A stretch of DNA of 64,000 nt from NCBI RefSeq assembly GCF_008253865.1, contig NZ_CP042331.1, positions 5,793,501-5,857,500 on the forward strand, in the 5' to 3' direction. Source of the stretch: Bosea sp. F3-2 (lineage in GTDB: Bacteria > Pseudomonadota > Alphaproteobacteria > Rhizobiales > Beijerinckiaceae). The notes below the pieces were generated by a model. The model made no database searches, was not told the origin of the DNA, and worked only from the letters and a program-made list of their open reading frames with translations. Made by a program: the position numbers and the translations under genes. Positions 1 to 9,124 of the stretch are shown here, piece by piece. Positions within the stretch are counted from its first letter, which is position 1, and the number at the start of each line of letters is the position of its first letter.

Positions 1-128
1 ACGTGACCTCGCCGGGTGGCACCACGGCTGCCGCGCTCGAAGTGCTGATGGCGGATGACGGCTTGAAGCCGCTGATGAACAAGGCGGTGGCTGCTGCGAA
101 ACGTCGCGCCGGCGAGCTTTCGGGCTGA
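1..128 (+). CDS. proC: Pyrroline-5-carboxylate reductase, C-terminal end (partial)
   Basis: The window opens inside this gene; only about 41 C-terminal residues are visible, read from base 3 to a TGA at 126-128. They begin VTSPGGTTAAAL, which is the conserved signature of the helical dimerisation domain of P5C reductase, the NAD(P)H-dependent last step of proline synthesis in the cytoplasm. The TetR-like gene downstream is in the same direction, 166 bp away. A hairpin starts on the last base of the stop codon. The family call is secure from the signature even though most of the gene is outside the window. Confidence 0.85.
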   Translation, partial: VTSPGGTTAAALEVLMADDGLKPLMNKAVAAAKRRAGELSG

Positions 129-162
129 AGCTGTTCAGTTTTCGTTGAAAACCGAACAGCTT
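128..162 (+). terminator. Hairpin at the proC stop codon
   Basis: Bases 128-142 pair with 148-162 in a 15-bp stem with one mismatch and a 5-base loop. No T tract follows, so it may act as a weak terminator, a 3-prime stabiliser, or simply be part of the repeat element that follows at 175-223. The second copy of that repeat (21592-21640) also has a hairpin just upstream. Confidence 0.4.
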
Positions 163-174
163 CAGGTCGTTGCG

Positions 175-223
175 TAACGCATTTTCTTCGCGCGAACCGG
201 TTTCCACTTCGCTCGAAAATGCT
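175..223 (+). repeat. 49-bp interspersed repeat, copy 1
   Basis: This 49-bp stretch matches 21592-21640 at 47 of 49 positions and in the same strand orientation. It is itself an imperfect palindrome: GCATTTTC near one end pairs with GAAAATGC at the other, with inner GCGAA/TTCGC arms. It sits in the proC to TetR-like gap. It looks like a small REP-type element rather than a gene. Confidence 0.8.
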
Positions 224-294
224 GCAGGCGGCCTTCCACCCGCCACGATAGCGGCCTAACCTCCTTTCGACGCGAAGCGAGAGGAGCTGTCCCC

Positions 295-1047
295 ATGGTC
301 CGCAAACCCGTTTCCACGCCGCCGGCAGGCGCTGAGCCCGGGCCCGCCGCCAAGCCGGCCGATCCGCGCAAGCGCGCCGTCGATGCGCTGATGAAGCTTG
401 CCGCCGAGCGGCCCTGGCATCAGATCGAGCTGCCGGATATCGCCACCGAGGCCGGGCTGACACTGGCGCAGCTGCGCGGGCTCTTCCCCTCCAAGCTCGC
501 CATGCTGGGCGGCGTGACGCGCCTCGTCGACGAGGCGGTTCTGGCCGGCACGTCGGAGGATCTGGCAGGGGAGCCCGCCAAGGAGCGCATGTTCGATCTG
601 GTGATGCGCCGGCTCGACGCGATGGCGCCGTACAAGGCGGGCCTGCGCAAGATCGTGCCCGTCATCCGGCGCGATCCGCTGGCGCTGGCGGCGCTCAACC
701 GCGGCGCGATCAATTCCTGGCGCTACATGCTGGCTTCCGCCGGCATTCCGACCGAGGATGCGCTCGGGCATCTGCGCCTGCAGGGCGCGGTGCTGCTGAT
801 GGCGCGGGTGTCCGAAACCTGGCTCGACGATGACGAGCCCGAGCTGTCGAAGACCATGGCACGGCTCGATCGCGAGCTGAATTTGGCCAGCTGCATCATG
901 GCACGAGCGGAGGATGTACATCGCCTGACGGCGCCGTTCAGAGGGCTGGCGCGGGCGATCTGCTTCGGCCGGCCGTTGAAGGCGCGTCGGCGCGAGCGTG
1001 CCTCGGAGCGCGGCGAGGACAACGACGACTACGCACCGGCGATCTGA
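295..1047 (+). CDS. TetR/COQ9-like regulatory protein
   Basis: A 250-residue protein with a TetR-type N-terminal helix-turn-helix at about residues 26-70 (DIATEAGLTLAQLRGLFPSK), then an all-helical domain that could bind a ligand or, as in COQ9 relatives, a lipid. The first 25 residues are Pro/Ala rich and probably disordered, and the C-terminus is highly charged (RRRERASERGEDND). The start ATG has a GAGGAG ribosome site 9 bases upstream. It follows proC in the same direction. Whether it is a DNA-binding regulator or a COQ9-like factor cannot be decided from sequence alone. Confidence 0.7.
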   Translation: MVRKPVSTPPAGAEPGPAAKPADPRKRAVDALMKLAAERPWHQIELPDIATEAGLTLAQLRGLFPSKLAMLGGVTRLVDEAVLAGTSEDLAGEPAKERMFDLVMRRLDAMAPYKAGLRKIVPVIRRDPLALAALNRGAINSWRYMLASAGIPTEDALGHLRLQGAVLLMARVSETWLDDDEPELSKTMARLDRELNLASCIMARAEDVHRLTAPFRGLARAICFGRPLKARRRERASERGEDNDDYAPAI

Positions 1048-1161
1048 GCAGAGGCGCCGCTGCATCGCAGCGGCGAAAATGTGGCCGAAATGGGTCAATG
1101 TTAAGCGCGTTTTAGTCAATTTGCGCGAGGTGAAGGATCCCATCCCGCGCAGGAAACGCGT

Positions 1162-3159
1162 ATGTCTTTCTTCAAGAAGCTTGCGACCCTGTCGATCAGC
1201 CGTTCATTCGCCCTGATCGCAGCCCTGGCCGTGCTGATCGCGATCGGCAGTGTCGGCTACACGTTGAATGCCGCCCGCAACGAGATGCTCGCGCTGAAGC
1301 GCGCCGAGATGAAGAATCTCGTCGAAGCCGCAGCGACGACGGTGAAAGGCTATCTGGCGCGGGTCGAAGCCGGTGAGCTCAAGGAAGACGATGCCAAGAA
1401 GATGGCCATGGGGGCCCTCGGCAATGCGCGCTTTGATGATGGAAACTACTACTTCCTCATCAATTACGACGGCATTAGTGTCATGCATGCCAACAAGAAG
1501 ATCCAGTCGACGGACATGAAGTCGCTCAAGGACGCGGATGGCAAGTTCTTCGTCCAGGAGATGATCGCGCTGGTGAAGGCGAAGGGCGAAGGCTTCCTCG
1601 ACTATGGCTGGCTCAAGGCCGGCGACAAGGAGCCTTCCCTCAAGATCTCCTATGTCGTCGGCATTCCGAAGTGGCAGTGGGTGGTCGGTTCCGGCCTTCA
1701 TGTGCAGAATGTCGATGCCACCTTCATGAGCATGGTCGCGGGCGTCGCCAAGGTGCTCGTGCCGCTCGGCCTTCTCATGCTCGGCCTGGTCGTTGTGCTG
1801 AGCCGCCGCGCCACCGGCATGCTGCATTCGCTGAAGGGCTCGATGGAAGGCGTCGTCTCCGGGCATCTCGACACTGCGATCGAGCATCAGGAGCGCTCCG
1901 ACGAGATCGGCTCGATGGCGCGTTCGCTGGTGATCTTCCGCGATGCGGCCCTCGCCAAGGAGGCGATGGAGGCCGACAAGCTGCGCGCCGAGGAGGAAGC
2001 GGCCGACCACCGCAGCGCCGCCGATGGCGAACGCCGCCGCAATGAGGCCGAGCGTGCCGAGCATGCACGCGTCCAGGCCGGCGTGGTGCAGGCTCTCGCC
2101 ACCGGTCTGGAGCGGCTCTCCGATGGCGACCTGACCTACCGGATCGAAGCGGCCTTCGCCGCCGAGTACGTCAAGCTCAGGGACGACTTCAACGGCGCCA
2201 TCGCCAAGCTTCAGGACGCGATGCGGCAGATTGCGACCAATACCGAGAGCATGAAGGCGGGCTCGACCGAGATCAGCCAGGCGGCAGACGATCTCGCCAG
2301 CCGCACCGAGCAGCAGGCCTCCTCGGTCGAGGAAACCGCGACCGCGCTCGACGAGCTCACCGCCACGGTGCGCCAGACGGCCGAGAGCGCGCGCCTCGCC
2401 AACCAGGCGACGGAACAGGTCAAGACCGAGGCGGAGCAGTCGACCAGCATCGTGCGCGACGCGGTGACGGCGATGGGCGGTATCGAGAAATCGGCGCAGG
2501 AAATCTCGCAGATCGTCGGCGTGATCGACGAGATCGCCTTCCAGACCAACCTGCTCGCCCTCAACGCCTCGGTCGAGGCGGCACGCGCCGGCGATGCCGG
2601 CAAGGGCTTCGCCGTTGTCGCCTCCGAAGTGCGGGCGCTGGCGCAGCGTTCGGCTTCCGCCGCCAAGGAGATCAAGACGCTGATCGACGCTTCGGCGATC
2701 GAGGTCGAGAAGGGCGTCGCGCTCGTCGGCCAGACCGGCGGCGCGCTCCAGCGCATGGCTTCCGAGATCACCCGCGTCACCGGTCTCGTCGCCGAGATCG
2801 CGGGCGCCGCGCAGGAACAGGCGTCGGGCTTGCAGGAGGTCAACTCCGCCGTCGGCGAGATGGATCAGGCGACGCAGCAGAACGCCGCGATGGCCGAGCA
2901 ATCCACCGCTGCCGCCCATTCGCTGTCGCAGGAGGCCGACCGCCTGTCAGCGCTGGTCGCACGCTTCCAGCTCGGCAGCGATGTCGCCGGGCTCAAGGCG
3001 ATGGCGCGGACGATGCAGGCGGCCGTCGCGCAGTCGGCTGCCACACCAGCGCCCCGGGCCGCCGCGCCCCGGACCGCCAGCAAGGCCTATAACGGCAGCA
3101 CAGTCGCCGCGCACAAGGCCGATGCCGATGCCCGCGACAAGGGCTGGGAGGAATTTTGA
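1162..3159 (+). CDS. Methyl-accepting chemotaxis protein with Cache sensor
   Basis: A 665-residue chemoreceptor. It has a membrane helix at about 13-33, a periplasmic single Cache domain (about 35-185, with the typical [12 protein letters not shown] and KWQWVVGSG segments), a second helix at about 192-214, a HAMP domain, and a long cytoplasmic coiled-coil with the signalling tip [21 protein letters not shown]. The C-terminus is DKGWEEF, the acidic aromatic tail that tethers CheR/CheB in many alphaproteobacterial receptors. Cache domains of this type often bind small organic acids, but the ligand is unknown. An AGGAAA site precedes the ATG. The stop overlaps the csaA start by 3 bases. Confidence 0.93.
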   Translation: MSFFKKLATLSISRSFALIAALAVLIAIGSVGYTLNAARNEMLALKRAEMKNLVEAAATTVKGYLARVEAGELKEDDAKKMAMGALGNARFDDGNYYFLINYDGISVMHANKKIQSTDMKSLKDADGKFFVQEMIALVKAKGEGFLDYGWLKAGDKEPSLKISYVVGIPKWQWVVGSGLHVQNVDATFMSMVAGVAKVLVPLGLLMLGLVVVLSRRATGMLHSLKGSMEGVVSGHLDTAIEHQERSDEIGSMARSLVIFRDAALAKEAMEADKLRAEEEAADHRSAADGERRRNEAERAEHARVQAGVVQALATGLERLSDGDLTYRIEAAFAAEYVKLRDDFNGAIAKLQDAMRQIATNTESMKAGSTEISQAADDLASRTEQQASSVEETATALDELTATVRQTAESARLANQATEQVKTEAEQSTSIVRDAVTAMGGIEKSAQEISQIVGVIDEIAFQTNLLALNASVEAARAGDAGKGFAVVASEVRALAQRSASAAKEIKTLIDASAIEVEKGVALVGQTGGALQRMASEITRVTGLVAEIAGAAQEQASGLQEVNSAVGEMDQATQQNAAMAEQSTAAAHSLSQEADRLSALVARFQLGSDVAGLKAMARTMQAAVAQSAATPAPRAAAPRTASKAYNGSTVAAHKADADARDKGWEEF

Positions 3160-3515
3160 GCACTTCTGCTGAACCGGCCGTCCCGATCGGCTTCGACGAC
3201 TTCCTCAAGGTCGACATCCGTGTCGGCACGATCGTCGAGGCCGAGCCCTATCCCGAAGCGCGCAAGCCCTCGATCAAGCTCGTCATCGATTTCGGCGGCT
3301 CCATCGGCCGCAAGAAATCCTCGGCGCAGATCACCAAGCACTACCGGCCCGAGGATCTACCGGGTCGGCAGGTGCTCGCGGTGGTCAACTTCCCGCCGCG
3401 CCAGATCGGCAAATTCATGTCGGAGGTGCTGACGCTCGGCATTCCCGATGCCGAGGGCGAGGTCGTGCTGATCGGGCCGGGCCACGGCGTTCCGGATGGC
3501 GGAAGGCTGTACTAG
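3156..3515 (+). CDS. csaA: CsaA-type tRNA-binding protein
   Basis: A 119-residue OB-fold protein of the CsaA/Trbp111 family, described as an export-related chaperone and a structure-specific tRNA binder. The family pattern is clear: [20 protein letters not shown], then [11 protein letters not shown] and [17 protein letters not shown]. The start is a TTG whose last two bases are shared with the TGA stop of the chemoreceptor (TTGA overlap), so translation is probably coupled. Its own stop (3513-3515) overlaps the stop of the opposing PNPOx gene within one CTAG. Confidence 0.92.
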   Translation: MSTSAEPAVPIGFDDFLKVDIRVGTIVEAEPYPEARKPSIKLVIDFGGSIGRKKSSAQITKHYRPEDLPGRQVLAVVNFPPRQIGKFMSEVLTLGIPDAEGEVVLIGPGHGVPDGGRLY

Positions 3516-4453
3516 CTGGCCGCCAAAGCAGCGGGAGCAGACCAGAGGCCAGTCTGCAATGTGGTTGACGCGAACTCCGGTGCCGACCAGCGCAAGGACA
3601 GCGCATGGGCGCGCCGCCAGCCCCGAGTGACATGGAAGCGCCACAGGCGCTGCGAGCCCTCCAGCCCGGAAAGCTCCGGCCCGTCCCAGACGATCTCCGC
3701 CACGCCTTGCAATTGCAGTGTCGTGCCCGTCTCGAAATCGACGAAGAGCAGGGCGGCTCGCGGCTGCTCCAGCAGGTTTCCGAGCGTGTTGAAGTAGTTG
3801 TTTCCGGCGAAATCCGGGATGGTCAGCGTATCGCCGTCGATCCGCACGAAGCCCGGCCGGCCGCCGCGATGGGAGATGTCGACGCCTCCCAGCGGTGTTT
3901 CGAGAGCCGCGGCGCTGGCGATGAAGAGCGTATCGGCCTTGGCGATCAACGCCCGAGCCGCCGCATCGAGGCTGGAGAGGCTGGCGGGTTGATGGGCGGG
4001 GTCGCTGCCGTTCGGAGCCCGACTGCGCGCCTGGATGTATTTGGCGCAGTTGCCGAAGCTCTGGGCCACGGCCACTGAAAAACCATCGGCTCCAACCGCT
4101 TCGACCCGGCCGTTGGCGCGATTGCGGCGCCTGGTCTCGAATTCGAGCCCGAGCAGGCCGATGGGGCTGCCCGGCCGGAACGCGCCGTATGCCGGATCGC
4201 CGGGTTGCGGCAGAGCTGAAATCGACAGGCTCGTCGGGTCCGGGCTGGTCACGAAACCGGGCACGCCGGTGAGCGTCGTCGCCAGCGGCCAGCCCTCGCC
4301 ATCGAGCACACCGGCGAAGAGCCAGGGAAGCTGGCCGAAGAAGATGCGGTGCTGGTCCGGCATGAAGCTGCGGATGCCTGCGCCGCGCGCGGCGACGCCG
4401 GCCCGCGTCTGCACGGCGTGTTCGCCGGCGTGGAAGGGGTCGTCAGGCGGCAT
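3512..4453 (-). CDS. Pyridoxamine 5-phosphate oxidase-fold protein
   Basis: A 313-residue protein of the two-lobed PNPOx-like, flavin-binding split-barrel family. It carries SFMPDQHRIFFGQLPWLFAGVLDGEGWP near residue 29 and FVRIDGDTLTIPDFAGNNYFNTLGNLLEQP in the second half, the segment that usually contacts flavin. In related genomes this family is often fused to or next to ferredoxin-type reductases, but here it stands alone. The ATG at 4453 lies 11 bases inside the upstream GST gene, so the two form an operon. Longer reading upstream of this ATG is only GST sequence in another frame. Substrate unknown. Confidence 0.82.
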   Translation of the reverse strand: MPPDDPFHAGEHAVQTRAGVAARGAGIRSFMPDQHRIFFGQLPWLFAGVLDGEGWPLATTLTGVPGFVTSPDPTSLSISALPQPGDPAYGAFRPGSPIGLLGLEFETRRRNRANGRVEAVGADGFSVAVAQSFGNCAKYIQARSRAPNGSDPAHQPASLSSLDAAARALIAKADTLFIASAAALETPLGGVDISHRGGRPGFVRIDGDTLTIPDFAGNNYFNTLGNLLEQPRAALLFVDFETGTTLQLQGVAEIVWDGPELSGLEGSQRLWRFHVTRGWRRAHALSLRWSAPEFASTTLQTGLWSAPAALAAS

Positions 4454-5081
4454 CGTCGTCGAGCTCGGCGGGGAGGGGCGATGGCGGGATCCGCTTGAAG
4501 AACGGCAAGGCTTCGATGCGGGCCAGCCAGCGCCGCACGGCCGGATAGGGCCGAAGCGAGATGCCGCCCTCCGGCGCGTGAGCGACGTAGGCATAGCAGG
4601 CCAGATCGGCGATGGTCGGGTGAACCGCCGCCAGGTAGTCGCGCTCCGCCAGATGCTCTTCCATGAAGGCAAGGAGCCGTGCCGCGATCCGCTTGGCGCG
4701 CGCCTTGTCGTCGTTCAGGCCGAACTGCGTGATCAGCCGCGCAACGGAAGGGCCATGCATGACCTCGCCAGCCGCGATCGAAAGCCAGCGCTGAACATGG
4801 GCCGCGCCGACGGCATCACCGGGCAGCCAGGTGCTGTCCGGGGCATAGCGCCTGACCAGATAGACCATGATCGCGTTGCTGTCGGCGAGCGTCAGCTCGC
4901 CGTCCTGCAGGACGGGAATCTGACCGAGCGGATTGAGCTTCCGAAAGGCCGGGCTCTGCCGGACTTCGGCGGGTGCCGGCTCGAAGCGGAAGGGCAGGTC
5001 GAGGGCGCGGAGTAAAAGCTCGACTCGGTGGGCGTGGCCGGAAAGGGGCGTGCCGTAGAGGACGATCTCGGTCGATGGCAT
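4443..5081 (-). CDS. Glutathione S-transferase family protein
   Basis: A 212-residue cytosolic GST. The N-terminal thioredoxin fold starts EIVLYGTPLSGHAHRVELLL and includes the cis-proline segment NPLGQIPVL (about 50-58) and the glutathione-contacting pair at DSNAI (about 67-71). The C-terminal helical domain follows. It overlaps the PNPOx gene downstream and is divergent from the LysR gene, which is its likely regulator. The real substrate is unknown. Confidence 0.9.
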   Translation of the reverse strand: MPSTEIVLYGTPLSGHAHRVELLLRALDLPFRFEPAPAEVRQSPAFRKLNPLGQIPVLQDGELTLADSNAIMVYLVRRYAPDSTWLPGDAVGAAHVQRWLSIAAGEVMHGPSVARLITQFGLNDDKARAKRIAARLLAFMEEHLAERDYLAAVHPTIADLACYAYVAHAPEGGISLRPYPAVRRWLARIEALPFFKRIPPSPLPAELDDDAA

Positions 5082-5147
5082 GGCGATGCTCCTGCTTGTC
5101 GACTGAATAATGATCGTTTCGAGAACTGCCGAAATCTGCTACGCCTC

Positions 5148-5161
5148 GAAATCAGAATTTC
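5148..5161. promoter_or_regulatory. Possible LysR operator between the GST and LysR genes
   Basis: GAAAT (5148-5152) and ATTTC (5157-5161) form an inverted repeat with a 4-base spacer in the 98-bp divergent region. Its place just upstream of the LysR start fits autoregulation plus control of the GST/PNPOx operon. This is suggestive only; the arms are short. Confidence 0.35.
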
Positions 5162-5179
5162 AGTTTGCGGAACAGTAAT

Positions 5180-6082
5180 GTGGATCGGATCGAGGAACTC
5201 GCGATCTTTGTCGCCATCGTCGACGCCGGCAGCCTGGCAGGTGCGGCGCGGCGACTGCGCAAGTCGCGACCGGCTGTAACGCGGGCGCTCGCGGCGCTGG
5301 AGGAGCGCGTCGGCTCGCAATTGATCGCTCGGACGACGCGGCGGCTGACGCCGAACGATACGGGCAGGGAACTTGCGACGACAGCCCGGCGGCTCCTGGC
5401 CGATTACGAAGCGGCGTTGGGCGTCGCGGCGGCCGAGCCGGTCAGCGGGTTGCTGCGGATCACCGCGCCGCTCGCCTTCGGCAGGCGGCATGTCACGCCT
5501 CTGGTGTCCGAGTTCCTCGACCGCTATCCGCAGGTGCAGGTCGAGCTCGTGCTCGCCGACCGGAATCTCGACCTGATCGAGGAGGATCTGCAACTCGCGG
5601 TGCGGATCGGGCCGCTGCCGAATTCAGGTCTGCTGATGCGGAAGGTCGGGGAAGTCCGGCGCATCCTCGTTGCGGCGCCGTCCTATCTCGCCCGCTGTCC
5701 ACCGTTGCGTCGCCCGGCCGATATCGCAGCCCATGAGACGATCGCGAGCGTCGCCGCCAACCAGACGCTGAACTGGCGCTTCGGTGGGGGCCGCCGCGGC
5801 AGCGGGGTCGTGCTGACGCCGCGGTTCATCGTCAACGAGGTGGAATCGGTGCTGATCGCGGCGCGCGCCGGGCGGGGGCTTGCGCGGGTGCTCTCCTATC
5901 AGGCGGCCGACGATCTGGCTGCGGGAACGCTGGTGCGTCTGCTCCCGGATTTCGAGCCGCCGCCGCTGCCGGTGCAGCTGGTGATACCGGGCGGGCGCCA
6001 GCCTGCGCCGCGCGTACGCGCCTTCATCGACCACGCCGTCGCGCGTTTGCCGCAGCTTGCGCCGATCGGCGGGGATTCCTAG
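5180..6082 (+). CDS. LysR-family transcriptional regulator
   Basis: About 300 residues. The N-terminal winged helix reads DRIEELAIFVAIVDAGSLAGAARRLRKSRPAVTRALAALEE-type sequence, and a periplasmic-binding-like effector domain follows from about residue 88. I chose the GTG at 5180, which gives the usual short N-terminus and has GGA 8 bases upstream; a TTG at 5165 would add five residues. It is divergent from the GST/PNPOx operon and probably controls it. The closest named relatives are CrgA/AaeR-like regulators. Its stop shares a CTAG with the opposing hydrolase stop. Confidence 0.9.
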   Translation: MDRIEELAIFVAIVDAGSLAGAARRLRKSRPAVTRALAALEERVGSQLIARTTRRLTPNDTGRELATTARRLLADYEAALGVAAAEPVSGLLRITAPLAFGRRHVTPLVSEFLDRYPQVQVELVLADRNLDLIEEDLQLAVRIGPLPNSGLLMRKVGEVRRILVAAPSYLARCPPLRRPADIAAHETIASVAANQTLNWRFGGGRRGSGVVLTPRFIVNEVESVLIAARAGRGLARVLSYQAADDLAAGTLVRLLPDFEPPPLPVQLVIPGGRQPAPRVRAFIDHAVARLPQLAPIGGDS

Positions 6083-6777
6083 CGCAGCGAGCCCGCAAAG
6101 CCGGATATGGCGGAGACGACCTGACCCTCGCGGCCGATGAAGCCGTGATGGGCACGGGCTTGGCACGGGTTCCCGGTCGAGGAACCACCGTCGATCCAGA
6201 GCAATCGCGCCTTGCCGCCTGTCCATTGTTGAAAGGCCACGGCCGATTCCGGCAGCGTCACGCGGCAGCTGTCCTGGCGGTGATGAATGATCAGCGTCGG
6301 GGGCAGGCGCGAGGGATCGCCGATCATGTCCCGCGCCTGATCAAGCATGGCCGAGGCGAAGACGATGCCGTCCGGCCTCGCCGGCAGGGTGCCGGCGACC
6401 TTGAGAGCGCCGCGACTCATCGCCACGACGATAACGCGTGGCGCGAGAGCGCGCATGTATTCCACGGCTTTTGCCGGGTTGGCGTTGGCATCGAGCGCGA
6501 TGCTGGCGATGCCGCTGCGCAGATAGGCGTCGCGAGTCCGGACGATCCAGTTGCTGTCGCGCTCGACGCTACCGTCGGAGCCGATGCCGATATAGCCGTC
6601 GCCGCCGGTCAGCAGAACCAGTCCGGCACGAGGCTTGCCCGCCGGCTTGTTCAGGAGCGCGCGGCCGCCGCCGAAAAGACCTCCGCCGAGATCGACAACG
6701 TCTTCGCAGCGCGCAGCCGTTGCGGAAAGGAGAAAGGAGGCTGCCAGGAATGCTGCAGCGATCCAGAACGTCCTCAT
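6079..6777 (-). CDS. Secreted alpha/beta-hydrolase-like protein
   Basis: A 232-residue protein with a clear signal peptide (residues 1 to about 24, ending SATAARC). The body has an alpha/beta-hydrolase-like pattern: a strand LVLLTGGDGYIG, a nucleophile-elbow-like AMSRGALK, then IIHHRQDSCRV and a late HHGF that could supply the histidine. The elbow is S-R-G rather than a full GxSxG, so enzyme activity is uncertain. It shares a four-base CTAG stop overlap with the LysR gene. A function beyond periplasmic hydrolase-fold protein cannot be given. Confidence 0.65.
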   Translation of the reverse strand: MRTFWIAAAFLAASFLLSATAARCEDVVDLGGGLFGGGRALLNKPAGKPRAGLVLLTGGDGYIGIGSDGSVERDSNWIVRTRDAYLRSGIASIALDANANPAKAVEYMRALAPRVIVVAMSRGALKVAGTLPARPDGIVFASAMLDQARDMIGDPSRLPPTLIIHHRQDSCRVTLPESAVAFQQWTGGKARLLWIDGGSSTGNPCQARAHHGFIGREGQVVSAISGFAGSLR

Positions 6778-6844
6778 GATCGGCCCCCCGATGAGCTTGG
6801 TGAATACTTGCGGTTATGAGTGGAGGCGTCGAGTAGATTTTTGG

Positions 6845-8302
6845 TCAGACCGGCAGGCGCACCGTCGCGCGCAGGCCGCCGAGCGGCGAGTCGCCGAGGA
6901 TGATGTCGCCGCCATGGGCGCGGGCGATGTCGCGCGCGATCGCAAGGCCGAGGCCCGTGCCGCCGCCATCGACATTGCGGGCTTCGTCGAGGCGGAAGAA
7001 GGGTCGGAAGACCTCTTCGCGCTGGTCGGGCGGAATGCCCGGCCCGTCATCGTCGACCATCACGATGAGATAGCGCGCGTCATGCGTGGCGCGGATGGCG
7101 ATGCGATCGCCATAGCGGGCGGCGTTGGAGACGAGATTGGTCAGGAGGCGCCGGAAGGCGTCCGGGCGGATGACGACCAGCGGGTCGCCGACGACCGCCA
7201 GCTCGGTCTGGTGGCCCTGACGCTCGGCATCCGATTTCAGCTCCTCCAGCAGGGCGCGGATGTCGGTCTCGACGGCGGTTTCGCCGGCATCGCCGCGCGC
7301 GAAGGCGAGATAATCCTCGAGCATGCGGCTCATCTCGTCGATATCCTTCTCGAGCGCCTCGATCTCCGAGGAGCGCTCCAACAGGGCGAGCGAGAGGCGG
7401 AAGCGCGTGAGGATGGTGCGCAAATCGTGGCTGACGCCGTTCAGCATCGTCGTGCGCTCGCCGATCGAGCGCTCGACGCGCCGCTTCATCTCGATGAAGG
7501 CGTTGCCCGCGCGTCGGACCTCGCGGGCGCCGCGCGGGCGGAAATCGGCATCGCGGCCCTTGCCGAAGGCTTCCGCCGCATCGGCGAGCTTGAGGATGGG
7601 CCGAATCTGGTTGCGCAGGAACAGCACCGCGATGGTGAGCAGGATCAGCGAGGTGCCGATCATCCAGAGCAGGAAGATATGGCTGTTCGAAGCATAGGCC
7701 GAGTTACGCCGGGTCAGGATGCGCATCACGTCCTTGCCGAGCTTGATGCGGATCTCGATCAGGCTGGAGCGGCCGACCGTATCGAGCCAGAAGGGGCGCG
7801 CAACCTGCTGGCTGAGCTCGGTCGAAAGCGCATTGTCGAGCAGCGAGAAGAACGGGCGCGGCCCCGGCGCCGGCAGGTCGGAATCGGGGATGATGTCGAG
7901 GTCCATGCCGAGCCGCTCGGCGGCGATGCGCGAGAGCGTCGTGGTGTCGGCATCCTGCGGGTAACTCTCATAGACATCGATCAGCATGGCGATGTCGGCG
8001 GAAACCGCAGAGGAGAGGCGCTGCGTCACGAGCTGCCAGTGCCGCTCCATGAAGACATAGGCGATCACCGATTGCAGCAGCACCACCGGCGCGATGACGA
8101 TGACGAGCGCGCGGGGATAGAGCCCCTTGGGCATGTAGCGCGCGATGATCTGGAGCGGGTGGCCGATGCTCCTTAGCGCGGGGCGCAGGAACCTGCCGAT
8201 ACGGCCGCAGACCATTTCGAGCCAGGCGAGGACAGGACGCAGCATGGCCGCGGCCGAGCGCAGTGCCGATTGCCCATTCCTGCCGTGGTGAAGCGGAGTC
8301 AC
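6845..8302 (-). CDS. Sensor histidine kinase (EnvZ-like)
   Basis: A 485-residue membrane kinase. TM1 is at about 64-84, a periplasmic sensor follows, TM2 is at about 209-229, and HAMP is at about 230-282. The phospho-accepting H-box GVSHDLRTILTR has His292, and the ATPase domain shows NLVSNAARYG, DDDGPGIP and GGTGLGLAI. The start is GTG at 8302, overlapping the response-regulator stop by four bases (GTGA), so the pair is coupled. Gene order with the OmpR-type regulator, MarR gene and ilvE resembles the petR/petP (CenR/OtpR) locus of other Alphaproteobacteria, which is tied to envelope functions; that equivalence is inference. Confidence 0.9.
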   Translation of the reverse strand: MTPLHHGRNGQSALRSAAAMLRPVLAWLEMVCGRIGRFLRPALRSIGHPLQIIARYMPKGLYPRALVIVIAPVVLLQSVIAYVFMERHWQLVTQRLSSAVSADIAMLIDVYESYPQDADTTTLSRIAAERLGMDLDIIPDSDLPAPGPRPFFSLLDNALSTELSQQVARPFWLDTVGRSSLIEIRIKLGKDVMRILTRRNSAYASNSHIFLLWMIGTSLILLTIAVLFLRNQIRPILKLADAAEAFGKGRDADFRPRGAREVRRAGNAFIEMKRRVERSIGERTTMLNGVSHDLRTILTRFRLSLALLERSSEIEALEKDIDEMSRMLEDYLAFARGDAGETAVETDIRALLEELKSDAERQGHQTELAVVGDPLVVIRPDAFRRLLTNLVSNAARYGDRIAIRATHDARYLIVMVDDDGPGIPPDQREEVFRPFFRLDEARNVDGGGTGLGLAIARDIARAHGGDIILGDSPLGGLRATVRLPV

Positions 8303-9063
8303 GTCCTGTCCGTCACCAGCCTGTAGCCGACGCCGCGCACGGTCTGGAGATAGAGCGGATCGGCCGGATCACGCTCGATCTTACGACGCAGCCGGTTCAT
8401 CTGCACGTCGACCGTGCGGTCGTTCGCGGCCGAGCCCTGCGCCGCCAGCTCCTCACGCGGGACGACCTCGCCGGCGCGCTCGGCAAGGGCCGTCAGGATC
8501 TCGCGCTCGCGCTCGGTCAGGCGAATGGTTTCTTCGCCCTTGCGCAGCTCGCCACGGGCCAGCCCGTAGATGAAGGGGCCGAAGCGGACGAAATCGGGGC
8601 GGGTGCCGGATTGCGCCGCCTCGACGACGAGGGTGCGCTTCAGGATGTTGCCGAGGCGCAGGAGCAGCTCGCGTGGCTCGAAGGGCTTGGCTAGATAGTC
8701 GTCGACGCCGATCTCGAGGCCGTTGATACGGTCCTTGCCGTCGGCGCGGGCGGTCAGCATCAGGATCGGCACGGCAGAACCGCCGCGGAAACGGCGGGCG
8801 AAGTCGAAGCCGTTCTCGCCGGGCATCATCACGTCGAGCACGATTGCGTCGAAGACGAGGTTGCCGAGCCGGGTGTCGGCCTCCGCCGCATTGGCCGCGG
8901 TGGTGACGCGATAGCCGTTGTCGCCGAGGAAGCGGGCAAGCAGATCGCGCAGGCGGCGGTCGTCGTCGACGACGAGGATATGCGGCGCCTCATCGGGCAG
9001 CGGCTTGCGGGTCGGCTTCGCTAGGGTCTCGCTGGCGATCATGCTGGCGGCTTCCTCCTGCAT
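8299..9063 (-). CDS. OmpR-family response regulator
   Basis: A 254-residue two-domain regulator. The receiver domain carries the acidic triad VVDDD (about 31-35), phosphorylation site Asp77 in IVLDVMMPG, and Lys in YLAKPFEP. The C-terminal winged helix ends VRGVGYRLV, typical of the OmpR/PhoB class. It is the cognate partner of the kinase downstream (GTGA overlap). About 25 extra residues precede the receiver; a shorter start at Met8 is possible. It may correspond to the PetR/CenR regulator of related bacteria. Confidence 0.92.
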   Translation of the reverse strand: MQEEAASMIASETLAKPTRKPLPDEAPHILVVDDDRRLRDLLARFLGDNGYRVTTAANAAEADTRLGNLVFDAIVLDVMMPGENGFDFARRFRGGSAVPILMLTARADGKDRINGLEIGVDDYLAKPFEPRELLLRLGNILKRTLVVEAAQSGTRPDFVRFGPFIYGLARGELRKGEETIRLTEREREILTALAERAGEVVPREELAAQGSAANDRTVDVQMNRLRRKIERDPADPLYLQTVRGVGYRLVTDRT

Positions 9064-9124
9064 CCGGGCTGGGAGCGATCACGGTGCCCGGCTGCCTTAG
9101 CACAATGCGCGAGGTGGGTCGCTG

